Part shown: in pieces, positions 45,673 through 55,036 of the stretch
Layout of the letters: each line of letters starts with the position of its first letter
Position numbering within the stretch: the stretch's first letter is position 1
Program-made: the position numbers and the translations under genes
The notes under the pieces: model-generated
Databases searched by the model: none
Seen by the model: only the letters and a program-made list of their open reading frames with translations
Told to the model about the DNA's origin: nothing
Source of the DNA: Fen-1258 sp947085815
GTDB lineage: Bacteria > Bacteroidota > Ignavibacteria > Ignavibacteriales > Melioribacteraceae
Assembly (NCBI GenBank): GCA_947085815.1
Contig: CAMTXU010000025.1
Span: forward strand, 1-64,000
Reading direction: 5' to 3'
DNA: 64,000 bases

Positions 45673-46578
45673 ATGACACAACAAATATGGGATGCAAACA
45701 TTGTCCCTGATCAAAAGGGAAAAGTAGTAATTGTAACAGGTTCAAGCAGTGGAATTGGATTCGAAGCTGCGAGAGTACTGGCAAGTAAAAATGCGACTGT
45801 AATAATTGCGGTCAGAAATATGGAAAAAGGAAATAGTGCCGCAAACAAAATACGGAAACAACATAAAAATGCCGATGTGTATGTTATGGAACTTGATCTA
45901 GCCAGTCTCGAATCTGTTCGATCATTCACAACAATATTCAAAGAAAAATTCAAGAATCTGGATTTGTTAATAAACAATGCCGGCGTTATGATTCCTCCAT
46001 ATTCAAAGACAGAAAATGGATTTGAATTACAATTTGGTACGAATCATCTTGGACACTTTGCACTAACGGGATTGCTAATCGATCTTCTACAAAACACTAA
46101 GGATTCGCGAATTGTAAATGTTGCGAGCGCAGCGCATAAATACGGCAATCTGAACTTTGATGATTTGAATTGGGAAAAAAGAAAATATAAATCATGGCGT
46201 GCATATGGTGACAGTAAAATTTCAAATCTTTATTTTACATATGAACTTCAACGAAAATTAGATGAAGCAAATGTGAATTTAAAAGTAACGGCGGCTCATC
46301 CCGGCTGGACTGCAACAGAACTTCAACGCCACAGTAGTTTATTTGAATTCTTAAACGGATTTTTTGCAATGAAAACATGGCAGGGAGCTTTACCAACTTT
46401 GAGAGCAGCTTTAGATAAGAATGCACAAAGCGGAGATTATTTTGGTCCCGACGGATGGCAGGAATGGCGTGGTTATCCGGTTAAAGTTGAGTCGAATAAA
46501 TTATCGCACGACAAAAGTATTGCCGCCAAATTATGGGATATCTCTGAGAAACTAACTGGAATAAAATTTAACTTATAG
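45673..46578 (+). CDS. Short-chain dehydrogenase/reductase
   Basis: This 301-residue Rossmann-fold oxidoreductase has the NAD(P)-binding motif TGSSSGIGFE, NNAG (about 95), and the catalytic pattern S...Y-x-x-x-K at YGDSKISN. It resembles the retinol dehydrogenase/WW-domain oxidoreductase-like SDR branch (C-terminal PGWTATELQ). GGAAAAATA precedes the ATG. It follows the TetR gene and precedes yqhD by 25 bases, so it is probably part of the same regulated unit and reduces an aldehyde or ketone with NADPH. The substrate is unknown. Confidence 0.93.
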   Translation: MTQQIWDANIVPDQKGKVVIVTGSSSGIGFEAARVLASKNATVIIAVRNMEKGNSAANKIRKQHKNADVYVMELDLASLESVRSFTTIFKEKFKNLDLLINNAGVMIPPYSKTENGFELQFGTNHLGHFALTGLLIDLLQNTKDSRIVNVASAAHKYGNLNFDDLNWEKRKYKSWRAYGDSKISNLYFTYELQRKLDEANVNLKVTAAHPGWTATELQRHSSLFEFLNGFFAMKTWQGALPTLRAALDKNAQSGDYFGPDGWQEWRGYPVKVESNKLSHDKSIAAKLWDISEKLTGIKFNL

Positions 46579-46603
46579 TAAATATTAAGCGAAGGAATTC
46601 ACT

Positions 46604-47764
46604 ATGTACAATTTTGATTTTTATAATCCAACACACATTGTATTTGGAAAAGATCGTCTTAGCGAACTTGCCGCATTGGTTCCTAAAGATACAAATGTGC
46701 TTGTATTATATGGCGGAGGAAGCGTAAAGAAATACGGAACATTGGTAAAAGTCAAAAATGTTTTAAGCGATCATAAAATTTTTGAATTCGGCGGGATTGA
46801 ACCGAATCCACGTTTTGAAACTTTAATGAAAGCTGTTGAGATTGTTAAGAAAAAAAATATCGGTTTTTTACTTGCTGTTGGGGGCGGATCAGTGATGGAT
46901 GGAACAAAGTTTATTGCTCTTGCAGCAAAATACAATGGTAGTAAACCCGAAGAATTGCTTTTTCAAGGTCGTAATTCAAATCTGGTCTCTGCCGCTATCC
47001 CCTTTGGAACAATTTTAACTCTACCTGCTACCGGTTCTGAGATGAACTCCGGTGCGGTTATAAGTTATGGTTATAGCAAATACGTTGTATTTAGTCCATT
47101 CACATATCCTAAATTCTCAATCTTAGATCCTACTCTTACATTTTCTTTACCTGAGACTCAGATAGCAAATGGAATTGTCGATGCGTTTGTACATGTGACT
47201 GAGCAGTACTTAACAATTCCTGTTGATGCCAGATTTCAGGACAGAACGGCAGAGGGAATTTTGCTATCGTTAATTGAAGTAGGAAGAAAAACTATTGACG
47301 AACCGACAGATTATGATGCAAGAGCCAATCTAGTTTGGAATGCAACTATGGCGCTCAATGGATTGATCGGCTCCGGAGTTCCTCAGGATTGGTCTACGCA
47401 CATGATAGGTCATGAGTTAACTGCGCTATTCGGAATCGATCATGCAAAATCACTTGCTGTTGTGCTTCCATCTCTTCTCAATGTTAGAAAGGAGAAAAAA
47501 CGCGGCAAGCTGTTGCAGTACGCGGAGCGTGTTTGGAAAATTGAAGAGAAGAATGAAGATAAAAAAATTGAATTGGCAATTTCAAAAACTCGCGAGTTCT
47601 TCGAAAGTTTGGGAATTAAAACGCGATTAACAGATTATAATATTAACTCTTCAGATCTTGATAAGGTTATAGAAGGATTGGAAACCAAAGGAATGACTAA
47701 GTTATCCGAGAGTCGGGATCTAACTTTAGAAATTAGCCGCAAAATTTTAGAGGATGCTTTATAA
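46604..47764 (+). CDS. yqhD: YqhD-type NADPH-dependent aldehyde reductase
   Basis: The 386-residue protein matches YqhD along its whole length, with NPTHIVFGKDRL, the GGGSVMDGTKF cofactor loop, PATGSEMNSGAVIS, and metal-binding His residues in the VDAFVHVTEQY and GHELTALFGIDHAKS segments. YqhD is a Zn- or Fe-containing group III alcohol dehydrogenase that reduces short-chain and lipid-derived aldehydes. AAGGA precedes the ATG. It is the last gene of the TetR unit, followed by a hairpin at 47821-47848. Confidence 0.94.
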   Translation: MYNFDFYNPTHIVFGKDRLSELAALVPKDTNVLVLYGGGSVKKYGTLVKVKNVLSDHKIFEFGGIEPNPRFETLMKAVEIVKKKNIGFLLAVGGGSVMDGTKFIALAAKYNGSKPEELLFQGRNSNLVSAAIPFGTILTLPATGSEMNSGAVISYGYSKYVVFSPFTYPKFSILDPTLTFSLPETQIANGIVDAFVHVTEQYLTIPVDARFQDRTAEGILLSLIEVGRKTIDEPTDYDARANLVWNATMALNGLIGSGVPQDWSTHMIGHELTALFGIDHAKSLAVVLPSLLNVRKEKKRGKLLQYAERVWKIEEKNEDKKIELAISKTREFFESLGIKTRLTDYNINSSDLDKVIEGLETKGMTKLSESRDLTLEISRKILEDAL

Positions 47765-47820
47765 TAAGGAGGAAACTATAAAAAGATTTTGAAATGTAAC
47801 GATATAAAAAAATTATCATC

Positions 47821-47848
47821 GTAGAGACGGGGCATTCCCCGTCTCTAC
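47821..47848. terminator. Bidirectional hairpin between yqhD and aceF
   Basis: A perfect 12-bp inverted repeat (GTAGAGACGGGG / CCCCGTCTCTAC) with a 4-base loop lies between two convergent genes. It could terminate both transcripts. It also looks like a member of the short interspersed GTAGAGAC-type palindromes found in many bacteria, so terminator and repeat are both possible. Confidence 0.6.
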
Positions 47849-47855
47849 ATAAAAA

Positions 47856-49532
47856 TCAACCTTCTAAAGAAAGTAAAAACGGATTTTCCAGCGCGTTAAC
47901 AACCCATCTTAAAAACCTAATTCCGTCAGCGCCGTCAATAATTCTATGATCATAAGAAAGTGAAAGAGGCATAATTAATCTTGGTTCAAACTTCCCATCA
48001 ATATAAACCGGCTCGTAGGATGATTTTGAAATGCCCACGATTGCTACTTCCGGTGAATTAATGATTGGTGTAAAATAGGTTCCACCAATACCGCCAAGAT
48101 TCGAAATTGTAAAACATCCTCCATGCATATCTTCGAGTGAAAGTTTTTTATCACGGGCTTTTTTCGAAACCTCAGCAAGCTCGATGCTGAGCTGAATAAT
48201 ATTTTTCTTATCAACATCACGAATTACAGGAACAAGCAATCCGCGGTCTGTATCAACGGCAATTCCTATATTCACAAACTTTTTCAAAACAATCTCATTT
48301 TTTTCCATATCAATGCTGCTGTTGAACTGTGGAAAAACCTTTAATGCCGATGCAAGAACTTTTAGAAGTACGGCGGTCACTGTTAATTTACCTCCGGCTT
48401 CTTCAACCTTCTTTCCAAATTGCTTTCTTAATTTTTCGAGATCCGTTATATCAGCTTTATCAAATTGAGTGACATGCGGTATTGTTGCCCAGGCGTAAGA
48501 TAAATGCTCGGCTGTTTTACGCCGGATGTTACTCATTAGTTGGCGTTCAATTTCGCCCCACTTTGAAAAATCAGGTAATGTTTCTCTCGCATTACCTATG
48601 CTTCCCGTACTCAAAATTCCTGCTCTAATTTGTTCGTTCATGGCTTTTGCAAATGTTTTCAAATCTTCAATAGAAATTCTTCCGCCGGCTCCGCTTCCGC
48701 GGACCTGATGAATATCTACACCGATCTCTCTCGCGAATCTTCTAACCGACGGCGCCGCCGGTACGACAGCCTGAACTATATCCCGCGGTAATGTTACAAC
48801 TGTTGGTGCGTGTGTATGTTCAACTTTTTGAAATTGTGGTTTGATGCTTGTTGCTGGCGATTGGTGATTAGTGATTGGCGACTTATTTTCTTCTGAAATT
48901 TTCAATTCTCCATTCGCAATTCGCAATTCACTCATTTCAATTACAAATGCAACTGATTCAACTGCAACTTTATCACCATCTTTAACCCGAACTTCTTTTA
49001 CAATTCCGCTAATTTCCGTTGGTACTTCAACCGTTGCTTTGTCGGTTTCAATTTCAAGAACAATTTGATCGGCTTTAATTTGGTCTCCCACATTCACCAG
49101 CACTTTTGTAATCTGTGCCGATGAAATATTTTCACCGAGTATCGGAATCTTAAACTCATAATTGATGGTTGTTGGTGATTGGTTTTTAGTGATTGGTGGT
49201 TCAACTACCGCTTTTGGAATTTCAAATTTTTGATTAATAGAAGTCCTCTCACTTTTCACTTCCGACTTTTCTCCACTGACTGCTGACTGCTGATCGTCAA
49301 CTTCAATCGCAATAATTGCTTCTCCAACTTTGGCTTTCGCCCCCTCTTTTAGATATATTTTTTTTACAATTCCGGCAATATCGGAAGGGACTTCAACCGT
49401 GGCTTTATCAGTTTCAATTTCAACCACTACCTGGTCAACTTCAATCTTTTCACCCTCTTTCAAAGGGATCTTAATAACATCAGCCGCTTCAATACCATCA
49501 CCTAGATGTGGTAATCTAAAATCTACTATCAT
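47856..49532 (-). CDS. aceF: Pyruvate dehydrogenase E2 (dihydrolipoamide acetyltransferase) with two lipoyl domains
   Basis: The 558-residue protein has two lipoyl domains (about 1-78 and 126-199) with lipoylated lysines K43 and K165, each in ETDKATVEVP. A peripheral subunit-binding domain follows (about 258-295), and the C-terminal catalytic domain has the DHRIIDGADG motif near residue 530. The two linkers (about 79-125 and 200-245) are unusual: instead of Ala-Pro-rich sequence they read SAVSGEKSEVKSE and RIANGELKISEENKSPITN. They are coded by repeat-like DNA also found between genes. It transfers acetyl groups to CoA in the PDH complex. aceE lies 114 bases upstream on the same strand. Confidence 0.93.
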   Translation of the reverse strand: MIVDFRLPHLGDGIEAADVIKIPLKEGEKIEVDQVVVEIETDKATVEVPSDIAGIVKKIYLKEGAKAKVGEAIIAIEVDDQQSAVSGEKSEVKSERTSINQKFEIPKAVVEPPITKNQSPTTINYEFKIPILGENISSAQITKVLVNVGDQIKADQIVLEIETDKATVEVPTEISGIVKEVRVKDGDKVAVESVAFVIEMSELRIANGELKISEENKSPITNHQSPATSIKPQFQKVEHTHAPTVVTLPRDIVQAVVPAAPSVRRFAREIGVDIHQVRGSGAGGRISIEDLKTFAKAMNEQIRAGILSTGSIGNARETLPDFSKWGEIERQLMSNIRRKTAEHLSYAWATIPHVTQFDKADITDLEKLRKQFGKKVEEAGGKLTVTAVLLKVLASALKVFPQFNSSIDMEKNEIVLKKFVNIGIAVDTDRGLLVPVIRDVDKKNIIQLSIELAEVSKKARDKKLSLEDMHGGCFTISNLGGIGGTYFTPIINSPEVAIVGISKSSYEPVYIDGKFEPRLIMPLSLSYDHRIIDGADGIRFLRWVVNALENPFLLSLEG

Positions 49533-49589
49533 TTTTTCCCTCTACCTGGCCATTCTGTGTAAAACGATAAATAATTTCATTAATTGATT

Positions 49590-49628
49590 TGAGATTCTTC
49601 ACCCCGATAAATCGGGATTCAGAATGAC
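49590..49628. repeat. Half element of the TCAGAATGAC family
   Basis: The right half of the GTCATYCTGA/TCAGAATGAC element, with agattcttc, the ccgataaatcgg hairpin and the end TCAGAATGAC (49619-49628), lies between aceF and aceE. The left half is not clearly present (only cattctg near 49552). It may be a decayed copy. Confidence 0.6.
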
Positions 49629-49646
49629 AATAATCTAGAATCTAGT

Positions 49647-52325
49647 TTATGATTTAGCCGGATTTTTTTTATCCGGATTAATATTTAATTCCTTCTGAGC
49701 TTTCTTAACTACTTCCGGTTTTAACTTTCCTTCTTTCATCAACGAATAAAGAGTTGCATAGACAATATGCTTGGCATCCACTTCAAAAAAATCACGGAGT
49801 GATTGACGTCCTTCGCTTCTACCAAAACCAAACGTTCCGAGTGAATGAAGCGGTCCGGGCAGCCATTTTGCCATAGCGTCTTTCATAAGCTGAACATAAT
49901 CCGAAGCGGCAACAAAAACTCCCTCTTCACCTTTCGTAATTTGTGAGATGTATGGAAGTTTTTGTTCTTTTTCCGGATTAAGCATGTTCCATCTCTCAGC
50001 CTCTTGAGCATCGAGATGAAGATTCTTATAACTTGTTACGCTCCAGATATCCGTAGAGACTCTATAATTCTTTTCAAGAATTTCCGATGCCTTAATTACT
50101 TCGTTAAGAATTGTTCCACTTCCGAGTAAGTGTGCTTTAACTTTCTTATCAGTCTTCTCACTCGCCCTAAACCTATACATTCCTTTTAGAATTCCCTCCT
50201 TAATACCTTCCGGCATATTCGGCTGAGAATAATTTTCATTCATGATGGTTATGTAATAAAAAATGTTTTCCTGTTTCTCATACATACGGTAAATTCCGTC
50301 GCGAATTATAACCGCTAGTTCATAAGCGAATGCGGGATCGTAAGTAACCAGATTAGGAACCGGATAAGCAAGCAGATGAGAGTTTCCATCTTGATGCTGC
50401 AGACCTTCTCCGGCAAGAGTTGTTCTACCGGCAGTCGCTCCGAATAGAAATCCTTTACATCTCATATCTGCGGCTGCCCAAACAAAATCACCCACTCGCT
50501 GCATCCCGAACATAGAATAAAAAATGAAGAACGGAATGGCATTAATTCCATGCGTTGCATAGGAAGTTCCCGCAGCTATGAAAGATGACATAGAACCAGC
50601 TTCTGTAATTCCCTCTTCAAGAATTTGACCGTCCTTTGCTTCTTTATAATAAAGAAGACTATCTCTATCCACCGGTGCGTAGAGTTGTCCTTCGTGAGCG
50701 TAAATTCCAACTTGTCTAAACAATGATTCCATTCCAAAAGTACGAGCCTCGTCGGGAACGATAGGAACAATTAAATGCCCAATTTCTTTATCTCGTAAAA
50801 GTTTAGCAAGCATGCGGACGAACACCATTGTTGTAGATACTTCACGCTCATCTGTTCCTTTATAAAATTCCTCAAATAATTCTTCCGATGGAGTTTTGAG
50901 GGGTGAAGATTTTACAACACGTTTAGGAACATACCCGCCAAGGACTTTTCGTCTCTCTTTAAGGTATCTGATCTCAGGAGAATCTTCCGAAGGCTTAAAG
51001 AACGGCGCACTGGCAATTTCATCATCACTAATTGGTATAGAAAAACGGGATCTAAATTCTTTTAGCTCATCTTCGTTTAATTTTTTCTGAGAGTGGGTTA
51101 TGTTTTTCCCTTCACCGGCTTCTCCAAGTCCGTAACCTTTAACCGTCTTTGCAAGAATTACAGTGGGTGCGCCTTTGTGCTCTACTGCCTCCTTAAAAGC
51201 GGCATAAACTTTTTCTGGATCGTGCCCGCCTCGTTTCATCTTTTCAAGTTGTTCATCAGAATATTTCTCTACAAGCTTCAATAGTTCGGGGTACTTCCCA
51301 AAAAATTGTTCTCGAATATATTTTCCGCCTCGTACAACGTGGTTCTGAGATTCACCATCGAGTGTTTCCTGCATTCGTTTAATAAGCAATCCGGTTTTAT
51401 CTTCATCAAATAATGGATCCCAATCGCTTCCCCAAATTACTTTCACTACATTCCAGCCCGCACCTCTAAAATTTGCTTCAAGTTCTTGAACAATATTTCC
51501 ATTACCGCGGACGGGTCCGTCAAGCCTTTGCAAATTACAGTTGATTACAAAAATTAAGTTGTCAAGTTTTTCTCTTGATGCGAGCGATATCGCGCCGAGT
51601 GCTTCGGGTTCATCTGTTTCGCCGTCTCCAAGAAACGCCCAAACTTTCCGATCACTATCCTTTTTCAAACCACGGTCTTCAAGATAGCGGTTGAATCGTG
51701 CCTGGTAAATTGCTTGAATTGGTCCGAGTCCCATCGACACTGTTGGGAATTCCCAGAATTCAGGCATCAGCCATGGATGTGGATAAGATGAAAGTCCGCC
51801 TCCGGGTTCTAATTCGCGTCTAAAATTTTCTAATTGCTCTTTTGTTATTCTTCCTTCGAGATAAGCGCGCGCGTAAATTCCCGGTGCGGCATGTCCTTGA
51901 AAATAAATTATATCACCTTCGCCGTTGCCGTCTTTACCGCGGAAGAAATGATTAAATCCAATTTCGTAAAGAGTCGCCGCGGAGGCATAAGTTGAAATAT
52001 GCCCGCCAATTCCGGGTTCTTCTTTATTTGCGCGTACTACCATTGCCATAGCATTCCAGCGTATTAAACTTTTTATTCGGCGTTCAATTTCTCTTCCGCC
52101 CGGAAACGGCGGCTGCTTTTCTTTTGGTATTGTGTTGATATAAGGAGTGTTGGCAGTGAATGGAAGGTCAACACCGGCTTGATGAGCGTATGTATCGAGA
52201 TCATGTAAAAGTGTCCTTACTTTTTCAGGTCCGCCGGTTTGTAAAACATATTCTAACGATTCCAGCCATTCTCTAACTTCAACCTCGTCAAGTTCAGCAT
52301 AACCGTTATTATTCTTTTCGTTCAT
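49647..52325 (-). CDS. aceE: Pyruvate dehydrogenase E1 (homodimeric type)
   Basis: At 892 residues it matches the single-chain AceE type and not the alpha/beta type. It contains the GHISTYASAATLYE N-terminal region, the TPP-binding motif GDGETDEPEA...NLIFVINCN, and GSGTILNEVIKA toward the C terminus. It decarboxylates pyruvate and passes the acetyl group to the E2 lipoyl arms. It heads aceE-aceF; lpdA is about 8.5 kb away (aceE start to lpdA start) on the same strand. The 173 bases before its start show no clear operator or Shine-Dalgarno. Confidence 0.96.
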   Translation of the reverse strand: MNEKNNNGYAELDEVEVREWLESLEYVLQTGGPEKVRTLLHDLDTYAHQAGVDLPFTANTPYINTIPKEKQPPFPGGREIERRIKSLIRWNAMAMVVRANKEEPGIGGHISTYASAATLYEIGFNHFFRGKDGNGEGDIIYFQGHAAPGIYARAYLEGRITKEQLENFRRELEPGGGLSSYPHPWLMPEFWEFPTVSMGLGPIQAIYQARFNRYLEDRGLKKDSDRKVWAFLGDGETDEPEALGAISLASREKLDNLIFVINCNLQRLDGPVRGNGNIVQELEANFRGAGWNVVKVIWGSDWDPLFDEDKTGLLIKRMQETLDGESQNHVVRGGKYIREQFFGKYPELLKLVEKYSDEQLEKMKRGGHDPEKVYAAFKEAVEHKGAPTVILAKTVKGYGLGEAGEGKNITHSQKKLNEDELKEFRSRFSIPISDDEIASAPFFKPSEDSPEIRYLKERRKVLGGYVPKRVVKSSPLKTPSEELFEEFYKGTDEREVSTTMVFVRMLAKLLRDKEIGHLIVPIVPDEARTFGMESLFRQVGIYAHEGQLYAPVDRDSLLYYKEAKDGQILEEGITEAGSMSSFIAAGTSYATHGINAIPFFIFYSMFGMQRVGDFVWAAADMRCKGFLFGATAGRTTLAGEGLQHQDGNSHLLAYPVPNLVTYDPAFAYELAVIIRDGIYRMYEKQENIFYYITIMNENYSQPNMPEGIKEGILKGMYRFRASEKTDKKVKAHLLGSGTILNEVIKASEILEKNYRVSTDIWSVTSYKNLHLDAQEAERWNMLNPEKEQKLPYISQITKGEEGVFVAASDYVQLMKDAMAKWLPGPLHSLGTFGFGRSEGRQSLRDFFEVDAKHIVYATLYSLMKEGKLKPEVVKKAQKELNINPDKKNPAKS

Positions 52326-52498
52326 CTTTATTCCTTTGATTCTATTCTTAACTTTTTGATGATTGGTTAATCTACCACAATTTCAAACTACTGTATAATT
52401 TAAGTATTCTAATAGTCGGATTCTATCCTCCCCAGCTGTCGCATGTTATAAGATAGATAACGAGGTCTATATACAGGAAGTTCAACAATTAAAAAAAT

Positions 52499-53377
52499 TT
52501 AATGGCTCTCCGGTTCGGCGTGAACCATAACTTTTACATTTTTGATTCTGCTGCTTATGGCTTGTTCAACCATGTGAGATATTTCGTGAGCTTGTTCAAT
52601 TGTCATGTTTTTGTCAACGTGAATATTTAACTCTACAAATTTAATTGGTCCTGACACACGTATTTTTATATCATGTACTTGTTTTACATCCGGGATTCCT
52701 CTAACAATCCCCTCAACTCTTTCATGCAGTCCCTGCGGAGCTCTATCAACGAGAGCATCGAAGGATCTTTTACCTAAACGGTAACTAACACTTAATACAA
52801 TCATCGCAACAATTAAAGCCGCGATGGGATCCGCATAATGGAAATTAAAAGCCGCGCCTATCAAACCGATTAATACAACGGAAGAACTCCAGATATCAGT
52901 AGAAAAATGGAGAGCGTCCGCTTCGAGCGCCTGACTATCATGCTTCTTTGCAACTCTGTAGAGCGCACGTGAACGGGAATAATCAATTATTATTGAAGTA
53001 ACTATTACAATAAAACTCAATACGGTAACTTCAAAATGCACCTCAAGTGTAATCAGTCTTCTAATAGCCTCATAGATTATCCATACGCATGTGAGTACAA
53101 GTAAAAGAGTTTCAATAAGAGCTGAATAGTTTTCAATCTTGCCGTGACCAAAGTTATGTTCTGCGTCTGCAGGAGTGTCCGAAAATTTCACTGCAAAAAA
53201 AGTAATTACTGCGGCAACTAAGTCAAGCGCAGAATGAAGCGCTTCAGAAAGAATTCCCAAACTTCCAGTGATAATACCTACCACAAATTTGAACGAAGTT
53301 AAAAATATCGCGGCAAGAACCGATGTAAGAGCGATAGATTTTTTTTCCGATGATGCCTCAACGGCGGGATTTTTCAC
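52499..53377 (-). CDS. Cation diffusion facilitator family transporter
   Basis: The 292-residue protein has six TM helices and a C-terminal cytoplasmic metal-sensing domain (about 205-292, with HDIKIRV and the VMVHAEPES end). The two metal-site helices carry HxxxD: H48-D52 (HSALD) and H157-D161 (HFSTD). This HxxxD pattern is the zinc-preferring type. It exports divalent metal by proton exchange. It is single and transcribed toward aceE. The exact metal is inferred. Confidence 0.93.
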   Translation of the reverse strand: MKNPAVEASSEKKSIALTSVLAAIFLTSFKFVVGIITGSLGILSEALHSALDLVAAVITFFAVKFSDTPADAEHNFGHGKIENYSALIETLLLVLTCVWIIYEAIRRLITLEVHFEVTVLSFIVIVTSIIIDYSRSRALYRVAKKHDSQALEADALHFSTDIWSSSVVLIGLIGAAFNFHYADPIAALIVAMIVLSVSYRLGKRSFDALVDRAPQGLHERVEGIVRGIPDVKQVHDIKIRVSGPIKFVELNIHVDKNMTIEQAHEISHMVEQAISSRIKNVKVMVHAEPESH

Positions 53378-53523
53378 AATTCTCCAACCACTTGGAAATA
53401 ATATCTGAAAATTAAGAATATTCGGGGTAATTGAAAGATCCTTAAGATCGGCTTATTTATTAAAAAAAAGAATTGACTTCGAATGATGAAACTTATATAG
53501 TTGATTAGCGAAAATAAGTTAAT

Positions 53524-54039
53524 ATGAAGATACCTTCTTCAAATACTAATGCATATTACATCGAATTCGTAAATTCTTTCTCCGATGTTACAGGAATCCG
53601 AAAGACGGCAGAATCAAAATCCCAGAACGAAGAAAAATCGTATCTGAAATATTCTACTCAAAGTCAGAGGAGCGTTAAAGTTTCTGACAACCCGGAGAAA
53701 CAGAAAACCATTCAAGACTATAATATAACGCTTCAACAAAACACGCCTGCCGTAAAACTTCTTAAAATATTAAAGTCATTCAACGAGACTAAAAAGATTG
53801 TTTCTACTTATGACGAAGACAATGTTGATTTTGAAGCGATAAATGAACTGTCAGAAAAAGAATTCAGTAAACCTTCTCCCAGTGAGATTGGATTCTATGT
53901 AGTGATTGACGAACCAAAAACAAATGTAAGTGCGCTTAAAATTAAGAAAGCCTCGGACATTTGGAGAGGAAGAATTAATAATACTTATCAGTTGGGATTT
54001 ATTAAAGAACCCGGAACACTGGTAAACATGGTAATTTAA
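53524..54039 (+). CDS. Hypothetical protein
   Basis: I do not recognise this 171-residue protein. It lacks a signal and TM segment, is polar and rich in Ser, Lys and Glu, with a likely disordered N-terminal third (residues 30-70) and a more ordered C-terminal part ending GFIKEPGTLVNMVI. Its stop codon shares TTAA with the stop of the convergent small gene. The base composition matches that of its neighbours. Confidence 0.6.
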   Translation: MKIPSSNTNAYYIEFVNSFSDVTGIRKTAESKSQNEEKSYLKYSTQSQRSVKVSDNPEKQKTIQDYNITLQQNTPAVKLLKILKSFNETKKIVSTYDEDNVDFEAINELSEKEFSKPSPSEIGFYVVIDEPKTNVSALKIKKASDIWRGRINNTYQLGFIKEPGTLVNMVI

Positions 54040-54407
54040 TTTTTGTAATAGCCCTTCTTTATATAAAGTTTAGCTCCTTTCAATCTTTCATCACCAATTT
54101 GATTAACTATATAGTGCTTTTCCGGTTTACCATTTACTTCCAACACCTCAAACCCGACGATTCCCTTTCTTATAAGATCCGCCAGCATCTTCAAAAATTC
54201 ATCTCGTTCAGCACTGTTCAAATCAGAAATATCGAGTCTGTCCGGACGACCAAGATTTAAAAATTTATCAATCCGGTCATAAACTTTTGACGTATTTGAA
54301 ATTTCGATTGAATCTTTTGCGGGTAAATTTTTATCCAGCAATTTAACTTTGCTGGGATCACTTTTGAACAAATCTTGTAATATTTTTGAATTATCAACCG
54401 GCCGCAT
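54036..54407 (-). CDS. Hypothetical small protein
   Basis: The 123-residue protein starts at ATG 54407 (MRPVDNSKILQDLF); longer in-frame starts run into the YbjQ gene and are unlikely. It contains KDSIEISNTSK, recalling the DSVEIS start of FlgM-type anti-sigma factors, then a helical part and a basic C-terminal strand region (GKPEKHYIVNQIGDERLKGA). The likeness to FlgM is weak and I do not assign that function. Convergent with the neighbouring unknown gene; the two share the TTAA stop. Confidence 0.6.
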   Translation of the reverse strand: MRPVDNSKILQDLFKSDPSKVKLLDKNLPAKDSIEISNTSKVYDRIDKFLNLGRPDRLDISDLNSAERDEFLKMLADLIRKGIVGFEVLEVNGKPEKHYIVNQIGDERLKGAKLYIKKGYYKN

Positions 54408-54474
54408 AATTATTTCTCTTTTTAGGATTATCGAATTATGGTCTAAAAAATTGACTCTTTTTATGTGATAAACA

Positions 54475-54807
54475 TCAAATATTTTTCTCGACAACAACCG
54501 CTGTCCCATAACACAAAACCTCCGTAACACCTCCCATTACTTCTGTTGCATCGTAGCGAACACCAAGTAACGCATTTGCACCAATAGATTGTCCATGCTG
54601 AACCATTAATTCGAACGCGTCAGAGCGTGTCTTTTCACAAAGTTCTGTAAAGAGTGTGATGTTCCCGCCTATAATAGTTTGCAATCCCGCTCCAATTGAT
54701 CCAAAGATTGAACGTGAACGTACAACAATTCCCTTAACAACACCGAGGTTCTTTACAACCTTGTATCCATCAAGTGTGAAAGTTGTGGTGATAAGTGAGT
54801 GATCCAT
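54475..54807 (-). CDS. YbjQ/UPF0145 family protein
   Basis: The 110-residue protein matches the small YbjQ family in length and in the segments GYKVVKNLGVVKGIVVRSRS and GANALLGVRYDATEV, which form an oligomeric beta-alpha fold often called a heavy-metal-binding domain. Its function is not established. It lies eight bases downstream of the HicA-like frame, so it may share that transcript. Confidence 0.88.
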   Translation of the reverse strand: MDHSLITTTFTLDGYKVVKNLGVVKGIVVRSRSIFGSIGAGLQTIIGGNITLFTELCEKTRSDAFELMVQHGQSIGANALLGVRYDATEVMGGVTEVLCYGTAVVVEKNI

Positions 54808-54814
54808 CGTAACC

Positions 54815-55036
54815 TCATTTATAATTGCTTAAAAACTCTTTATGGTCGATCTGTGCATAACGTAAAATTTTGTGAAGTAACAAACGATCTATTGCATTGT
54901 AATTTGGTTCGGTGATGGGTTTCTTTCCAGGACAGTACAAACGGATATGGCTTCCACGCTGTTGAACAACTTTATAACCCATCTGCACGAGCGCTTTGAT
55001 AATTTCCTTCCCTGATAAAATAGGACTGACGTAAAT
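54815..55036 (-). CDS. HicA-type toxin-like reading frame without standard start
   Basis: Seventy-three codons encode a clear HicA mRNA-interferase fold: SGKEIIKALVQMGYKVVQQ, the catalytic GSHIRL, then RLLLHKILRYAQIDHKEFL. The frame begins directly after the HicB stop codon (55037-55039) and in the same frame. It has no ATG or TTG near its N terminus; the first codons are ATT-TAC-GTC, and the first GTG and ATG (at 54984 and 54978) come after the first helix. It could use ATT, be read through from hicB, or be a decayed toxin. The order hicB then hicA is the reverse of the common one. Confidence 0.7.
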   Translation of the reverse strand: MYVSPILSGKEIIKALVQMGYKVVQQRGSHIRLYCPGKKPITEPNYNAIDRLLLHKILRYAQIDHKEFLSNYK

